Below, piece by piece: positions 7,996-15,700 of a stretch of 64,000 nucleotides of DNA (position 1 is its first letter; every line of letters begins with the position of its first letter). Source of the stretch: Natronomonas moolapensis 8.8.11. Lineage in GTDB: Archaea; Halobacteriota; Halobacteria; Halobacteriales; Haloarculaceae. Location of the stretch: assembly GCF_000591055.1 (NCBI RefSeq), contig NC_020388.1:310001-374000 (forward strand), written 5' to 3'. The translations under genes were made by a program, and so were the position numbers. A model generated the notes under the pieces. That model saw only the letters and a program-made list of their open reading frames with translations, was not told the DNA's origin and searched no databases.

Positions 7996-9056
7996 ACTGC
8001 TGCCCCCCCGGAGACGGTCGCACGGAGCAACCGGCGGACGCGAGCCGTCGTCTCCGTCCAGTCGGGGTGGCGCTCGTAGCGCCGCCTGGCGGCCTGTCCC
8101 ATCGCAGCCAGGCGATCGGGGTCGCCCGCAAAACGCGCTATCGCCGCTGCGACCGCCTCGGCGTCGCCCGGATCGACGAGAACCCCCGTTTCGCCGTCGG
8201 TGACCGTCTCGGCCGCCCCGCCGGCACTGGACGCGATCGCGGGGAGACCGAAGCTCATCCCCTCGAGGTAGACGATGCCGAACCCCTCGTATCGGGAGGG
8301 GACCGCGAGGACGTGGCTCGACCGGAGGGCAGCCGAAAGCGCCTCGTCGGACAGCTCGCCGGCCATCCGGACACGTCCGCCGAGGTCGTGTCTCCGGACG
8401 CGGCGTCGGACCGCCTCGACGTACGTCTCGTCGGCCGGCCGGCCGACGACGGTCAGTTCCGCCTCGGTGCCGGAGCCGGCCAACCCCTCGACGAGCGTCG
8501 TCAGCCCCTTCCGGGGCGCGACGGTACCGACGAAGGCGATCCGGAGGGGACGCTCGCGTGCGCGGCGGTCGATCGTTGCCCTGTCGACGTCGGGGTCGAA
8601 CCGATCGCCGGCCGGCGGCGCGACGACGGTGGCGTCGGTGTCGACGCCGAGGCCGGCGACGACGGTTTCCGTGGCCGAGCTGTTGCAGACTACCCCGTCG
8701 ACGGTCCCGAGATAGCGGCGCTCGATCGCGCGATACAGCGGCGAGAGCCGGCGGGATTCGCTCGCGCGGAGGTGGTGGACGACGCTGACGACGGGGTAGG
8801 GGAGGTGTCGGTTCGTCCGGACCAAGGAGGGATGGGCGAGTTCGTCCTGCAACATGACGTCGACGTCGACCCGGAGCCGATCGCGGAGTCGCCGGGAGGC
8901 GTTGTCGAGCAGGCCGCGACCGTAGCGCCGCCAGGGGAGTTCGACGACGTCGACGGTGTCGCCGGCCCGCCGGAGCCCCTCGACGAGTTTTCGGTCGTAC
9001 CGGAAGCCGCCCGACCGACGCTCGAGGCCGCCGTACAGCGTCAACCCGACGTTCAT
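7992..9056 (-). CDS. GT4-family (GT-B) glycosyltransferase
   Basis: 354-residue retaining glycosyltransferase of the RfaG/PimB type, transferring a sugar from a nucleotide donor. It begins MNVGLTLYGGLERRSGGFRY, with the Gly-rich N-terminal Rossmann half. The C-terminal half holds IAFVGTVAPRKGLTTLVEG and the donor-site motif PSRYEGFGIVYLEGMSFGLP, containing the E-x7-E pair. The acceptor cannot be read. ATG 9056 overlaps the PTPS-like gene stop as ATGA, and its own stop overlaps the methyltransferase start. Confidence 0.9.
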   Translation of the reverse strand: MNVGLTLYGGLERRSGGFRYDRKLVEGLRRAGDTVDVVELPWRRYGRGLLDNASRRLRDRLRVDVDVMLQDELAHPSLVRTNRHLPYPVVSVVHHLRASESRRLSPLYRAIERRYLGTVDGVVCNSSATETVVAGLGVDTDATVVAPPAGDRFDPDVDRATIDRRARERPLRIAFVGTVAPRKGLTTLVEGLAGSGTEAELTVVGRPADETYVEAVRRRVRRHDLGGRVRMAGELSDEALSAALRSSHVLAVPSRYEGFGIVYLEGMSFGLPAIASSAGGAAETVTDGETGVLVDPGDAEAVAAAIARFAGDPDRLAAMGQAARRRYERHPDWTETTARVRRLLRATVSGGAAV

Positions 9057-9430
9057 ACCGACGCGTCGTAGGTGGCGGCCGCGGTGTCGTCCTCCCAGAC
9101 GGTCACGGCGAGTTCCGTCACCGTGCCGTCGGTCACCACGTCGGCCACGCGCTCGAAGACGACCCGGGCGAAGCGCTCGACGCTGGGGTTGGACCCCTCG
9201 AACGCCCGGCGGTCGTTGAGCAGTTCGTCGCGGTAGCGGTCCGCCACCTCCGAAAGCGCCGCTTCGGCGTCGTCGATGTCGACGAGGTAGTCGTACTCGT
9301 TCAGCTCCGGGCCGCGGAACGTCACCTCGATCTCGAAGTGATGTGAGTGCGGCACGCCCTCCGGACCAGGATTCGGGACGGTGAGATAGTGTTGTGCGAC
9401 GAAGTCCGTCGACACCGTCGTCGAGTACAT
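9053..9430 (-). CDS. PTPS/QueD-family (COG0720) protein with an altered active site
   Basis: 125-residue T-fold protein. The zinc ligands of the family are present (His in DFVAQHYL; HxH in PHSHHFEIEV) and so is the pterin-anchoring Glu near the end (VTVWEDDTAAATY). The catalytic Cys of QueD/PTPS (CxxxHGH) is Glu here (ExxxHSH, from PGPEGVPHSH), as in the PTPS-III variant that makes hydroxymethyl-dihydropterin. The Asp-His dyad of QueD (LDHHYLND) aligns with YRDELLND and is lost. It should bind a pterin, but it may catalyse a different or partial reaction. ATG 9430; overlaps the glycosyltransferase gene by 4 bases. Confidence 0.8.
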   Translation of the reverse strand: MYSTTVSTDFVAQHYLTVPNPGPEGVPHSHHFEIEVTFRGPELNEYDYLVDIDDAEAALSEVADRYRDELLNDRRAFEGSNPSVERFARVVFERVADVVTDGTVTELAVTVWEDDTAAATYDASV

Positions 9431-9512
9431 GTGCGAGGAAACGTGCGGGAGGCACCTAAACCCGGAGGTCGAGGCAGCCGCCCTGGCGGTCTCGGTCAGC
9501 GAGCCGGAGCGA

Positions 9513-10514
9513 TCATCGGTAGTCGAACGCGATCTGAACGGCCTCGTCGGGCCGCTCCTCGAGGAGCCGATACGCGTCGGCCGCACTCTCGACGCCGAAC
9601 TCGTGGGTGAGCATCGCCGTGGGATCGTTCTCGCGCAGCCACGACCGAACGAGATCCATCCGGCGATCCTTGTCCCACCGGCCGGCGTGGTCGGGGTCGA
9701 TCCGGCTCACCTGGCTGCTTCGCATTCTGAGGTGGCTCCGGTGGTACGTCTCGCCGAGGTCGAGCGTCACGTCCTTGGTGCCGTACCACGATCCGACGAT
9801 GACTTGGCCCGCGTATCCGGTGGCGTCGACGGCGTCGTCGAGCGCTGTCGGGTTCCCGGAGAGTTCGATCGTGATGTCGGCCCCGTCTCCGGACGCGTCC
9901 GCGAGAGCCGCCTCCAGCTCCGACGGTCGGACGGAGCGGTCGGCGCCGAACGACTCCGAGAGCGCCCGTCGGGATTCGAGTCGCTCGACGGTGATGAGTT
10001 CGGCCAGCGGGAACGCCGAGAGCACCGCCGTCGTCAACAGACCGACCGGCCCCTGACCGAACACGACGACGCGCGCCCCGATGCGGGGGCGGGCGTCCAT
10101 GACGAGGTTGATCGCCGTCTCGACGCTGGGAACGAAGATCGCCCGTTCGGGCGCGAGCGCGATCGGAATCAGCGCCGTCGGATCGGCGACGAAGTGGCTC
10201 TCGTGGGGGTTGAACGCGAACACCCGGCGGTCGAGCCACTCCTCGCCGACCGCTTCGCCGACAGCCGCGATCCGGCCGACCGCGGCGTACCCGTATCGGA
10301 GCGGATACGAGAAGGTCCCCTCGAGCGCCTCGATAGTTTCGTCGGCCCGCATCTCGGAGGGCACTTCGTTTCGGTACAGCAACATCTCGGTGCCGGGGCT
10401 GACGCCCGAGCGCTCCGTGCGTACCAACACTTCCTCTGCCCCCGGTTCGGGGACCGGTTCCGTGCGGACCTCGACCGACTCCGGCCCGGTAAAACACACC
10501 GCCCGGCGGGTCAT
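9513..10514 (-). CDS. Zinc-type medium-chain dehydrogenase (COG1063-like)
   Basis: 333-residue medium-chain dehydrogenase/reductase. The GroES-like half ends near residue 130. The nucleotide-binding half has VVVFGQGPVGLLTTAVLSAF (GxGxxG) and TVERLESRRALSESFGAD (co-factor acidic loop). The catalytic-zinc Cys of classical alcohol dehydrogenases (CGSD) is replaced by SGVSPGTEML, as in sorbose/chlorophyllide-type relatives, and no structural-zinc Cys cluster is visible. ATG 10514 chosen; a CATATATG box at 10611-10618 suggests a short leader. Same strand and order as the PTPS-like, glycosyltransferase and methyltransferase genes. Confidence 0.82.
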   Translation of the reverse strand: MTRRAVCFTGPESVEVRTEPVPEPGAEEVLVRTERSGVSPGTEMLLYRNEVPSEMRADETIEALEGTFSYPLRYGYAAVGRIAAVGEAVGEEWLDRRVFAFNPHESHFVADPTALIPIALAPERAIFVPSVETAINLVMDARPRIGARVVVFGQGPVGLLTTAVLSAFPLAELITVERLESRRALSESFGADRSVRPSELEAALADASGDGADITIELSGNPTALDDAVDATGYAGQVIVGSWYGTKDVTLDLGETYHRSHLRMRSSQVSRIDPDHAGRWDKDRRMDLVRSWLRENDPTAMLTHEFGVESAADAYRLLEERPDEAVQIAFDYR

Positions 10515-10665
10515 CGCCCCTCGCACCGCCGCGGTGTCGCTTCGGGTTCGATCGGAGCGACGGGACGGCGGGCGCGGTCGCGTCGACGCGTCCTCTGGAG
10601 GTACACGGCACATATATGCGCGTTGTCGAACTAAAAACTACGCGTACCGGTCCCCTGGACACCGA

Positions 10666-11550
10666 TCACAGATACCCGAGCGCGGCGAGGCGCTCTCGAT
10701 CGGTTTCGGCCCCGTACACGCGACTCACCGGGAGCGGTTCGGGCGGGTCGAGCGCCGGCGTGTGGGTCCCCCGGTCGGTCCCCGTCGTCTCCGCCCACGG
10801 GACCGCAAGCAGGGCCGAAATCGGGGTGTGCATCGGGTGACCGTAGAGCCCCCACTCCCCGAAGAGGTTGCCGTGGTCGGCGGTGACCACGATCCGGCCG
10901 TCGACGTTCTCCACGAGCGTCTCGACCTCTCCGAGGGCGTACCGGAGGTTCGCGCAGTAGGCGTCCCACACGCGCTCTCGGGACACGTCGCCGCGTCGGA
11001 GCGACACCCACGGGTTCGCGTCGCTGCTTCGGTCGCCCGTCCGGGCCATGCCGCCGTCGCCCGCGAGGGGGTCGGGGACGAACGGGTGGTGTGGCTGCAT
11101 GTAGTGGACGACCAACCGATCGGCGTCGCGCTCGCGGGCCGCCGCAACCGCCCGGTCGGTGATCGCCGCCGCCGGGACCGTGCCCGACTCGTCGTCCCAG
11201 GCGTACTTCCAGACCTCGTCGAGGGCGGCGAACGACTCCGAATCGAGATACCGGTCCGTCCAGGTGTTGCCCGTCACCATTACCGTTCTCGCGGTCTCTT
11301 CGCGCCCGCCGAAGGTGTTCTCGAGCCACTCCGAGGAGGAACTACCGACCGACCGGACCGTTCCGACGTCGCCCAAAAACGCCACGTCGGGCGCAACGTC
11401 GCGGAGGGCGTCGGCGCGGCAGGCGTCGAGGACGACGAGGACGTCCCACTCGCGGTCGAAGACGTTCGTGCCGTAGGGGAGTCGCCGCCCGATCGCCTGA
11501 ATACACCGCAGGTAGGCGGTGCCGAGGCGACCCATCCCCGGTTCGGTCAT
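10666..11550 (-). CDS. Alkaline-phosphatase-superfamily hydrolase (sulfatase-like, no Cys nucleophile)
   Basis: 294-residue metal-dependent hydrolase. It carries VLVVLDACRADALRDVAPD (first metal Asp), VVHYMQPHHPFVPDP, and VTADHGNLFGEWGLYGHP (Asp-His metal ligands and final His). The sulfatase CxPSR motif is missing. The equivalent stretch is VRSVGSSSSEWLENTF, so a Ser nucleophile and a phosphatase or phospho-head-group transferase role are more likely than sulfate removal. No signal peptide, so it is probably cytoplasmic. First gene of the minus-strand run, divergent from the Gfo/AKR fusion. Confidence 0.8.
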   Translation of the reverse strand: MTEPGMGRLGTAYLRCIQAIGRRLPYGTNVFDREWDVLVVLDACRADALRDVAPDVAFLGDVGTVRSVGSSSSEWLENTFGGREETARTVMVTGNTWTDRYLDSESFAALDEVWKYAWDDESGTVPAAAITDRAVAAARERDADRLVVHYMQPHHPFVPDPLAGDGGMARTGDRSSDANPWVSLRRGDVSRERVWDAYCANLRYALGEVETLVENVDGRIVVTADHGNLFGEWGLYGHPMHTPISALLAVPWAETTGTDRGTHTPALDPPEPLPVSRVYGAETDRERLAALGYL

Positions 11551-11627
11551 ACCCGGCGTTGGCCGGCAGGCAACTAAACGCCGTCGCCGGGAGGGTGCGT
11601 CGGCCGAGTGCCGCCGCCGGGAGAGCT

Positions 11628-13676
11628 ATGTGTCCGGACGCCGCCGGTACGAGCGTGAACTGCCTGTTCGTGGGGGCGGGTGCCATCGCTCCCGAGTACA
11701 CCGCCGGCCTGGCGGCGAGTTCGCTCTCCGTGGCCGGCGTCTGTGACCTCGACGGCGACCGCGCCGCGGCGCTGGCCGACGAGTGTGGCTGTCCGTCTTT
11801 TACCGATCTCGACCGGGCGCTCGAGGTGGTCGAGGCCCCGCTAGTGGTGAACCTGACCGGCCACGCCGCCCACGCGTCGGTGACGCGGACGGCCCTGGCG
11901 GCTGACCGACACGTCTACTCACAGAAGCCACTGGCGCTCGACGCCGACGCCGCCGCGGGACTGGTAGCGACGGCCCGGCGGCGCGGGTTGGCGCTCGGCT
12001 GTGCTCCCGGAACCCCGCGAGCGCCCGCACAGCGCCGGGCGCGGCGGCTCCTCGCGGACGGCCGGCTCGGCCCCGTCGGATTGGCGTCCGCCCACGCCCA
12101 CGTCGGCCGCGTCACCGACTGGCACGACGACCCCGAGTCCTTTCTGGAGGTCGGCCCGCTGTACGACGGGGCGGTCTACCCACTTGCGCTCCTCGTCTCG
12201 TGGTTCGGCCCCGTCGAGCGCGTCCGCGTCGCCGACCGACTCGACGTCTGGCCCGACCGCGAGACGAGGCGCCCCTCGACCCCGAGCCACGTCGAGGCGA
12301 CGCTGGCGTTCGAGTCGGGACCGACCGTCCGTCTCACCGCCAGTCTCTACGTCCCACACCGCAGCCGGGAGTTCTACGGGCTAGAGCTACACGGCGACGA
12401 CGGGTCGCTGTACCTCCGGGGGACCGGCGCGATGGAAACCGACCTCGACGACGTCCAGTTCGGCCGGGTCGGCCGGGGGTACACGAACGCCCCGCCGGTG
12501 TCGCCCGGACGCCGGTACCGGTACGTCGATCCGGTCGAGCGCCTCGCCGCGAGCGTCGCCGAGGGGAGTCCGTCTCGATCCGGGGGCCGCCGCGGCGCCC
12601 ACGTCGTCGCCGTCTGCAACGCGATCGAGGCGGCCGCCGAGGGCGGGGGACCGGTCACCGTCCCGGATCATGGGGCCGAACGCGCTCCGGTCCCGAACCC
12701 GGTCGTCCGACCGCCGGAGCGCGACGCCCGCCCGCCGGGCGCGGCGGAAGCGGACGACAGCGCCGCGACCGCGACCGCGACCACGGGGGCGCAGTCGCTC
12801 AGGCTCCCGCCGATCGGGTTCGGCTGTTCGCGCTACCGCGACGGTGAGTACGTCGACCGGATCGACTCGATCGCGACCGCCCTCGATGCCGGCTACCGGC
12901 TTCTCGACTCCGCGGAACTGTACGGCAACGAACACCGGATCGGAGACGTGCTCGCCGCGCCAGGGGCCCCCGACCGCGAGGGGGTCTTTCTCGTCGGCAA
13001 GGCCTGGCGCACGAACCACCGCCGCGAGCACCTGCTCGAGGCGTGTGCGGGCAGTCGATCCGAACTCGGGATCGACGCCTTCGATTGTTATACGCTGCAT
13101 TGGCCCTCGGCGCTCGTCCACCGCGGCGAACTCTCCCGGCTCGCCGAGAAGCCGATCGAAAAACAGGAAGCGCACACCTTTCCGACGGACAGCGACGGGA
13201 CTCTCGAGACGGCCGACGTCCCGCTGGTGGCGGCCTGGCGGAACCTCGAGGCGACGTACGACCGCGGTTGGGCGCGGACTCTCGGGATCTGTAACGTCTC
13301 GCGGGCGGAGCTGGAGACGGTCCTCGAGACCGGGACCGTCCCGCCGGCGATCGTCCAGATCGAACGCCACCCGTACAGACCGCAGACGGATCTCGTCTCC
13401 GTCTGTCACGACCGGGGCATCCGGATCCTCGCGCACTCGCCGCTGTCGGCGCCCGGCCTCCTCGAGGAACCCGTCTTAGAACGGATCGGCGCCGAACGCG
13501 GGCTCTCGCCCGCGGGGGTCGTCGTCGCGTGGAACGTCACGAACGGCGTCGTCCCGATCCCCTCCAGCACCACCTCCGAGCACGTCGTCTCGAACCTGGC
13601 CGCGGCCGCGACCCGGCTGCGTCCCGAGGAGTGTGCGCGGATCGAAGCGCTCCGCGACCCAGCGTTCGAGCGTTGA
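11628..13676 (+). CDS. Fusion of Gfo/Idh/MocA oxidoreductase and aldo/keto reductase
   Basis: 682-residue two-enzyme protein. Residues about 1-345 are a Gfo/Idh/MocA sugar dehydrogenase (NCLFVGAGAIAPEYTAGL nucleotide loop; YSQKPLALD with the catalytic Lys of the EKP motif). After a Pro/Ala/Thr-rich linker, residues about 385-675 are an AKR5-like aldo/keto reductase with the whole tetrad: Asp and Tyr in LLDSAELYGNEHRIGD, Lys in FLVGKAW, His in CYTLHWPS. Two consecutive oxidoreductions of one sugar-like substrate are implied. ATG 11628 is used; GTG at 11655 (VNCLFVGAG) is an equally good start. Divergent from the hydrolase gene. Confidence 0.85.
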   Translation: MCPDAAGTSVNCLFVGAGAIAPEYTAGLAASSLSVAGVCDLDGDRAAALADECGCPSFTDLDRALEVVEAPLVVNLTGHAAHASVTRTALAADRHVYSQKPLALDADAAAGLVATARRRGLALGCAPGTPRAPAQRRARRLLADGRLGPVGLASAHAHVGRVTDWHDDPESFLEVGPLYDGAVYPLALLVSWFGPVERVRVADRLDVWPDRETRRPSTPSHVEATLAFESGPTVRLTASLYVPHRSREFYGLELHGDDGSLYLRGTGAMETDLDDVQFGRVGRGYTNAPPVSPGRRYRYVDPVERLAASVAEGSPSRSGGRRGAHVVAVCNAIEAAAEGGGPVTVPDHGAERAPVPNPVVRPPERDARPPGAAEADDSAATATATTGAQSLRLPPIGFGCSRYRDGEYVDRIDSIATALDAGYRLLDSAELYGNEHRIGDVLAAPGAPDREGVFLVGKAWRTNHRREHLLEACAGSRSELGIDAFDCYTLHWPSALVHRGELSRLAEKPIEKQEAHTFPTDSDGTLETADVPLVAAWRNLEATYDRGWARTLGICNVSRAELETVLETGTVPPAIVQIERHPYRPQTDLVSVCHDRGIRILAHSPLSAPGLLEEPVLERIGAERGLSPAGVVVAWNVTNGVVPIPSSTTSEHVVSNLAAAATRLRPEECARIEALRDPAFER

Positions 13677-13746
13677 ACCGGGGCCCGAAACGCCCGACGG
13701 TTTCGGCCGGCAGTACAACTATGTGATGTAGTCCCGTACGTCAGGT

Positions 13747-14130
13747 ATGGCAACGGCCGGCTCCCGGCAGTTGGAACCCAGCACCGACACCCTCCACGGT
13801 CTCCACTGGGTGGGCATCATCGCCGCGCTCGTCTCCGCCGCGATCCACCTCCTGTTGGGGGTCCGGATGCTCCCCTCGGGGATGGGGATCAGCTTCGTTC
13901 TCGCCGGCCTCGGCTTTTTCGGTGCGATCGCACTCGTCCTGTTCGATTACCGCCGCCGGACGGTGTACGCCGTCGGCGTCCCCTTCACGCTCGTACAGAT
14001 CGTACTGTGGTACTACGTCAACTTCGCGGCCGGCCCGAAATCGTTCCCGGCGGACGTGGGTACGCTGGGGATCGTCGACAAGGCCGCACAGGCCCTCCTC
14101 GTTGTGGTGCTCGTCGCCCTGCTTCGGTAG
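13747..14130 (+). CDS. Small four-helix membrane protein
   Basis: 127 residues with four hydrophobic helices: WVGIIAALVSAAIHLLLGV, GISFVLAGLGFFGAIALVLF, AVGVPFTLVQIVLWYYVNF and AQALLVVVLVALL, joined by short loops (RRRTVYAV; GPKSFPADVGTLG). No motif points to a function. It resembles a haloarchaeal-only DUF (possibly DUF7475). It stands between the Gfo/AKR fusion and the CDP-alcohol phosphotransferase on the same strand. Confidence 0.75.
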   Translation: MATAGSRQLEPSTDTLHGLHWVGIIAALVSAAIHLLLGVRMLPSGMGISFVLAGLGFFGAIALVLFDYRRRTVYAVGVPFTLVQIVLWYYVNFAAGPKSFPADVGTLGIVDKAAQALLVVVLVALLR

Positions 14131-14331
14131 TCGTGGTCGCCCGACGCCCCGGGTTCCGAAGCCGGGGATCGAATCTTGCCGCCGTACACGCGTTTTAATC
14201 GGTGGTAGGCGTAGACTGTGCGAGTGTATTCCACATGAGCGACTCGCGCCGAATCGAGTGGTCACTCCGGCCCGCCCCGGCCACCCGGAGCCGAAAGGCC
14301 CACCGACACGGGGCACTTCGAGGAGGCGTCG

Positions 14332-15111
14332 ATGACCGATTTCGGACGTGACCGTCCGGTACACCCCGGGCTGGGGATCGGACTCCCGCTGCTCGCCGCC
14401 GTCTCGCTCGCGGCCGCGCTCCACTGGGCGCTCCCGTCCGGGCCGACGGGTCGGTGGGGGCTCTCTCCGGCGGTCGTCGCCGGACTCTGCTGGGCGGGGC
14501 AACTCTGGTACGTGGGGTACAGCCTCGATTCGACGCGGCCGGCCGACGGCATTCGGTGTCTGTTCGGCCTGGCGAACGCGATGACACTGCTTCGGGGGAC
14601 GCTCTACGCGGTCGCAGCCGGATTCGCCGTCTTGCCGCCCGATACCGGCCTCGCGTGGGTGCCGGCGCTGTGTTACGGCGCCGGGGTCGTCCTCGACAAA
14701 CTCGACGGCGTCGTCGCCCGAAGCGTCGGCCGCGAGACTGACCTCGGCGAGCGTCTCGACGTGGCTTTCGACACCTTCGGGTTCGTCGCCGCCCCGGTCG
14801 TGGCGGTGTCGTGGGGGCTGTTGCCCGCTTGGTACCTCTCGATATCGGTGGCCCGTTACGTCTTCGTGGGCGGGGTCCGCTGGCGGCGGTTGCGCGGGCG
14901 GCCGGTGTTCGACCGCCCCGACAGCGATCTCGGCAAGTACCTCGCCGGGCTCCAGATGGCGTTTCTCACGGTTGCGCTCCTCCCTGCGGCGCCGACCGGC
15001 CTCGTCCGTGCCGTCGCGCCGGTCGCCCTCGCGCCGTCGCTCGCCGTGTTCGCGCGGGACTACCTCGCCGTCAGCGGCCGGCTCTGCGGGCGCGCTCGCA
15101 GCCAGAATTAA
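14332..15111 (+). CDS. CDP-alcohol phosphatidyltransferase family enzyme
   Basis: 259-residue membrane enzyme with about six helices. The catalytic signature D-xx-DG-xx-AR-x8-G-xxx-D-xxx-D is complete (DKLDGVVARSVGRE, then TDLGERLDVAFD, about residues 122-147). The family moves a phospho-head group from a CDP-alcohol onto a second alcohol in the membrane. Which alcohols cannot be told. Its position in the block with a phosphatase-like enzyme, glycosyltransferase and methyltransferase suggests anchoring the pathway product to a lipid or making a phosphodiester. Possibly co-transcribed with the next gene (26-base gap). Confidence 0.88.
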   Translation: MTDFGRDRPVHPGLGIGLPLLAAVSLAAALHWALPSGPTGRWGLSPAVVAGLCWAGQLWYVGYSLDSTRPADGIRCLFGLANAMTLLRGTLYAVAAGFAVLPPDTGLAWVPALCYGAGVVLDKLDGVVARSVGRETDLGERLDVAFDTFGFVAAPVVAVSWGLLPAWYLSISVARYVFVGGVRWRRLRGRPVFDRPDSDLGKYLAGLQMAFLTVALLPAAPTGLVRAVAPVALAPSLAVFARDYLAVSGRLCGRARSQN

Positions 15112-15137
15112 CTCCGGTCGCGCCCCACATCGAACGG

Positions 15138-15611
15138 ATGCTCTTTGTGACCCACCTCGCCGCGGCCGCGGTCGTCGGCCGCCTCTCGCGGCTCCCGACG
15201 GTCCCGCTCGCCGCCGGCGCGGCCACCCCCGACCTCATCGACAAGCCGCTCGGGGCGGCGGGGGTCGTCGAGTTGTACCACTCGATCGGCCACAGCGCGC
15301 TCGTGTTCGCGGTGCTCGTCCCGCTTGCGCTGTACTCTCGGCTCGGAGTGGCAGTCGCACTCGGGTGGGCGTCGCATCTCCTCTTCGATGTGGTCCACGT
15401 CGTGCTCAACGGCCGTCCCGGACACGCGCTGTTTCTGCTGTGGCCGCTCGCGCGCTCGAGCGATCCGCTCGGACTCCCGCCGGTCGCGTTCGTCCGACAC
15501 TACCTCTGGACACCGTCGTTCTACTTCGAAGCCGTCCTGTGGCTTGCGCTCCTCGCGGTGTTCATATGGGAGCGACGCCGAGGGGGCCTCGCTCCCGGGA
15601 TGGGGGGATGA
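15138..15611 (+). CDS. YdjM/DUF457-type membrane protein (putative metal-dependent hydrolase)
   Basis: 157 residues, about four membrane helices, with the His/Asp pattern of the YdjM family: MLFVTHLAAAAVVGRL at the start, GAATPDLIDKPLG, ELYHSIGHSALVFAV and GWASHLLFDVVHVV. The conserved His and Asp residues on helix ends could bind metal. Family members are annotated as hydrolases by similarity only. ATG 15138 is 26 bases after the CDP-alcohol transferase stop, suggesting one transcript. Confidence 0.8.
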   Translation: MLFVTHLAAAAVVGRLSRLPTVPLAAGAATPDLIDKPLGAAGVVELYHSIGHSALVFAVLVPLALYSRLGVAVALGWASHLLFDVVHVVLNGRPGHALFLLWPLARSSDPLGLPPVAFVRHYLWTPSFYFEAVLWLALLAVFIWERRRGGLAPGMGG

Positions 15612-15700
15612 TCGACGGCCCGCGAGTGCGCAAGCGAGCCGTCGACACCGGTTCGCGCCGATGGAAACGCCTTTCTGACTCCGTGGATTCCCCTCAGATA

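Noticed and set aside
14235-14351. 38-codon reading before the CDP-alcohol transferase
   Set aside because: Arg-rich, overlaps the real gene, and no TATA box stands at a fitting distance.
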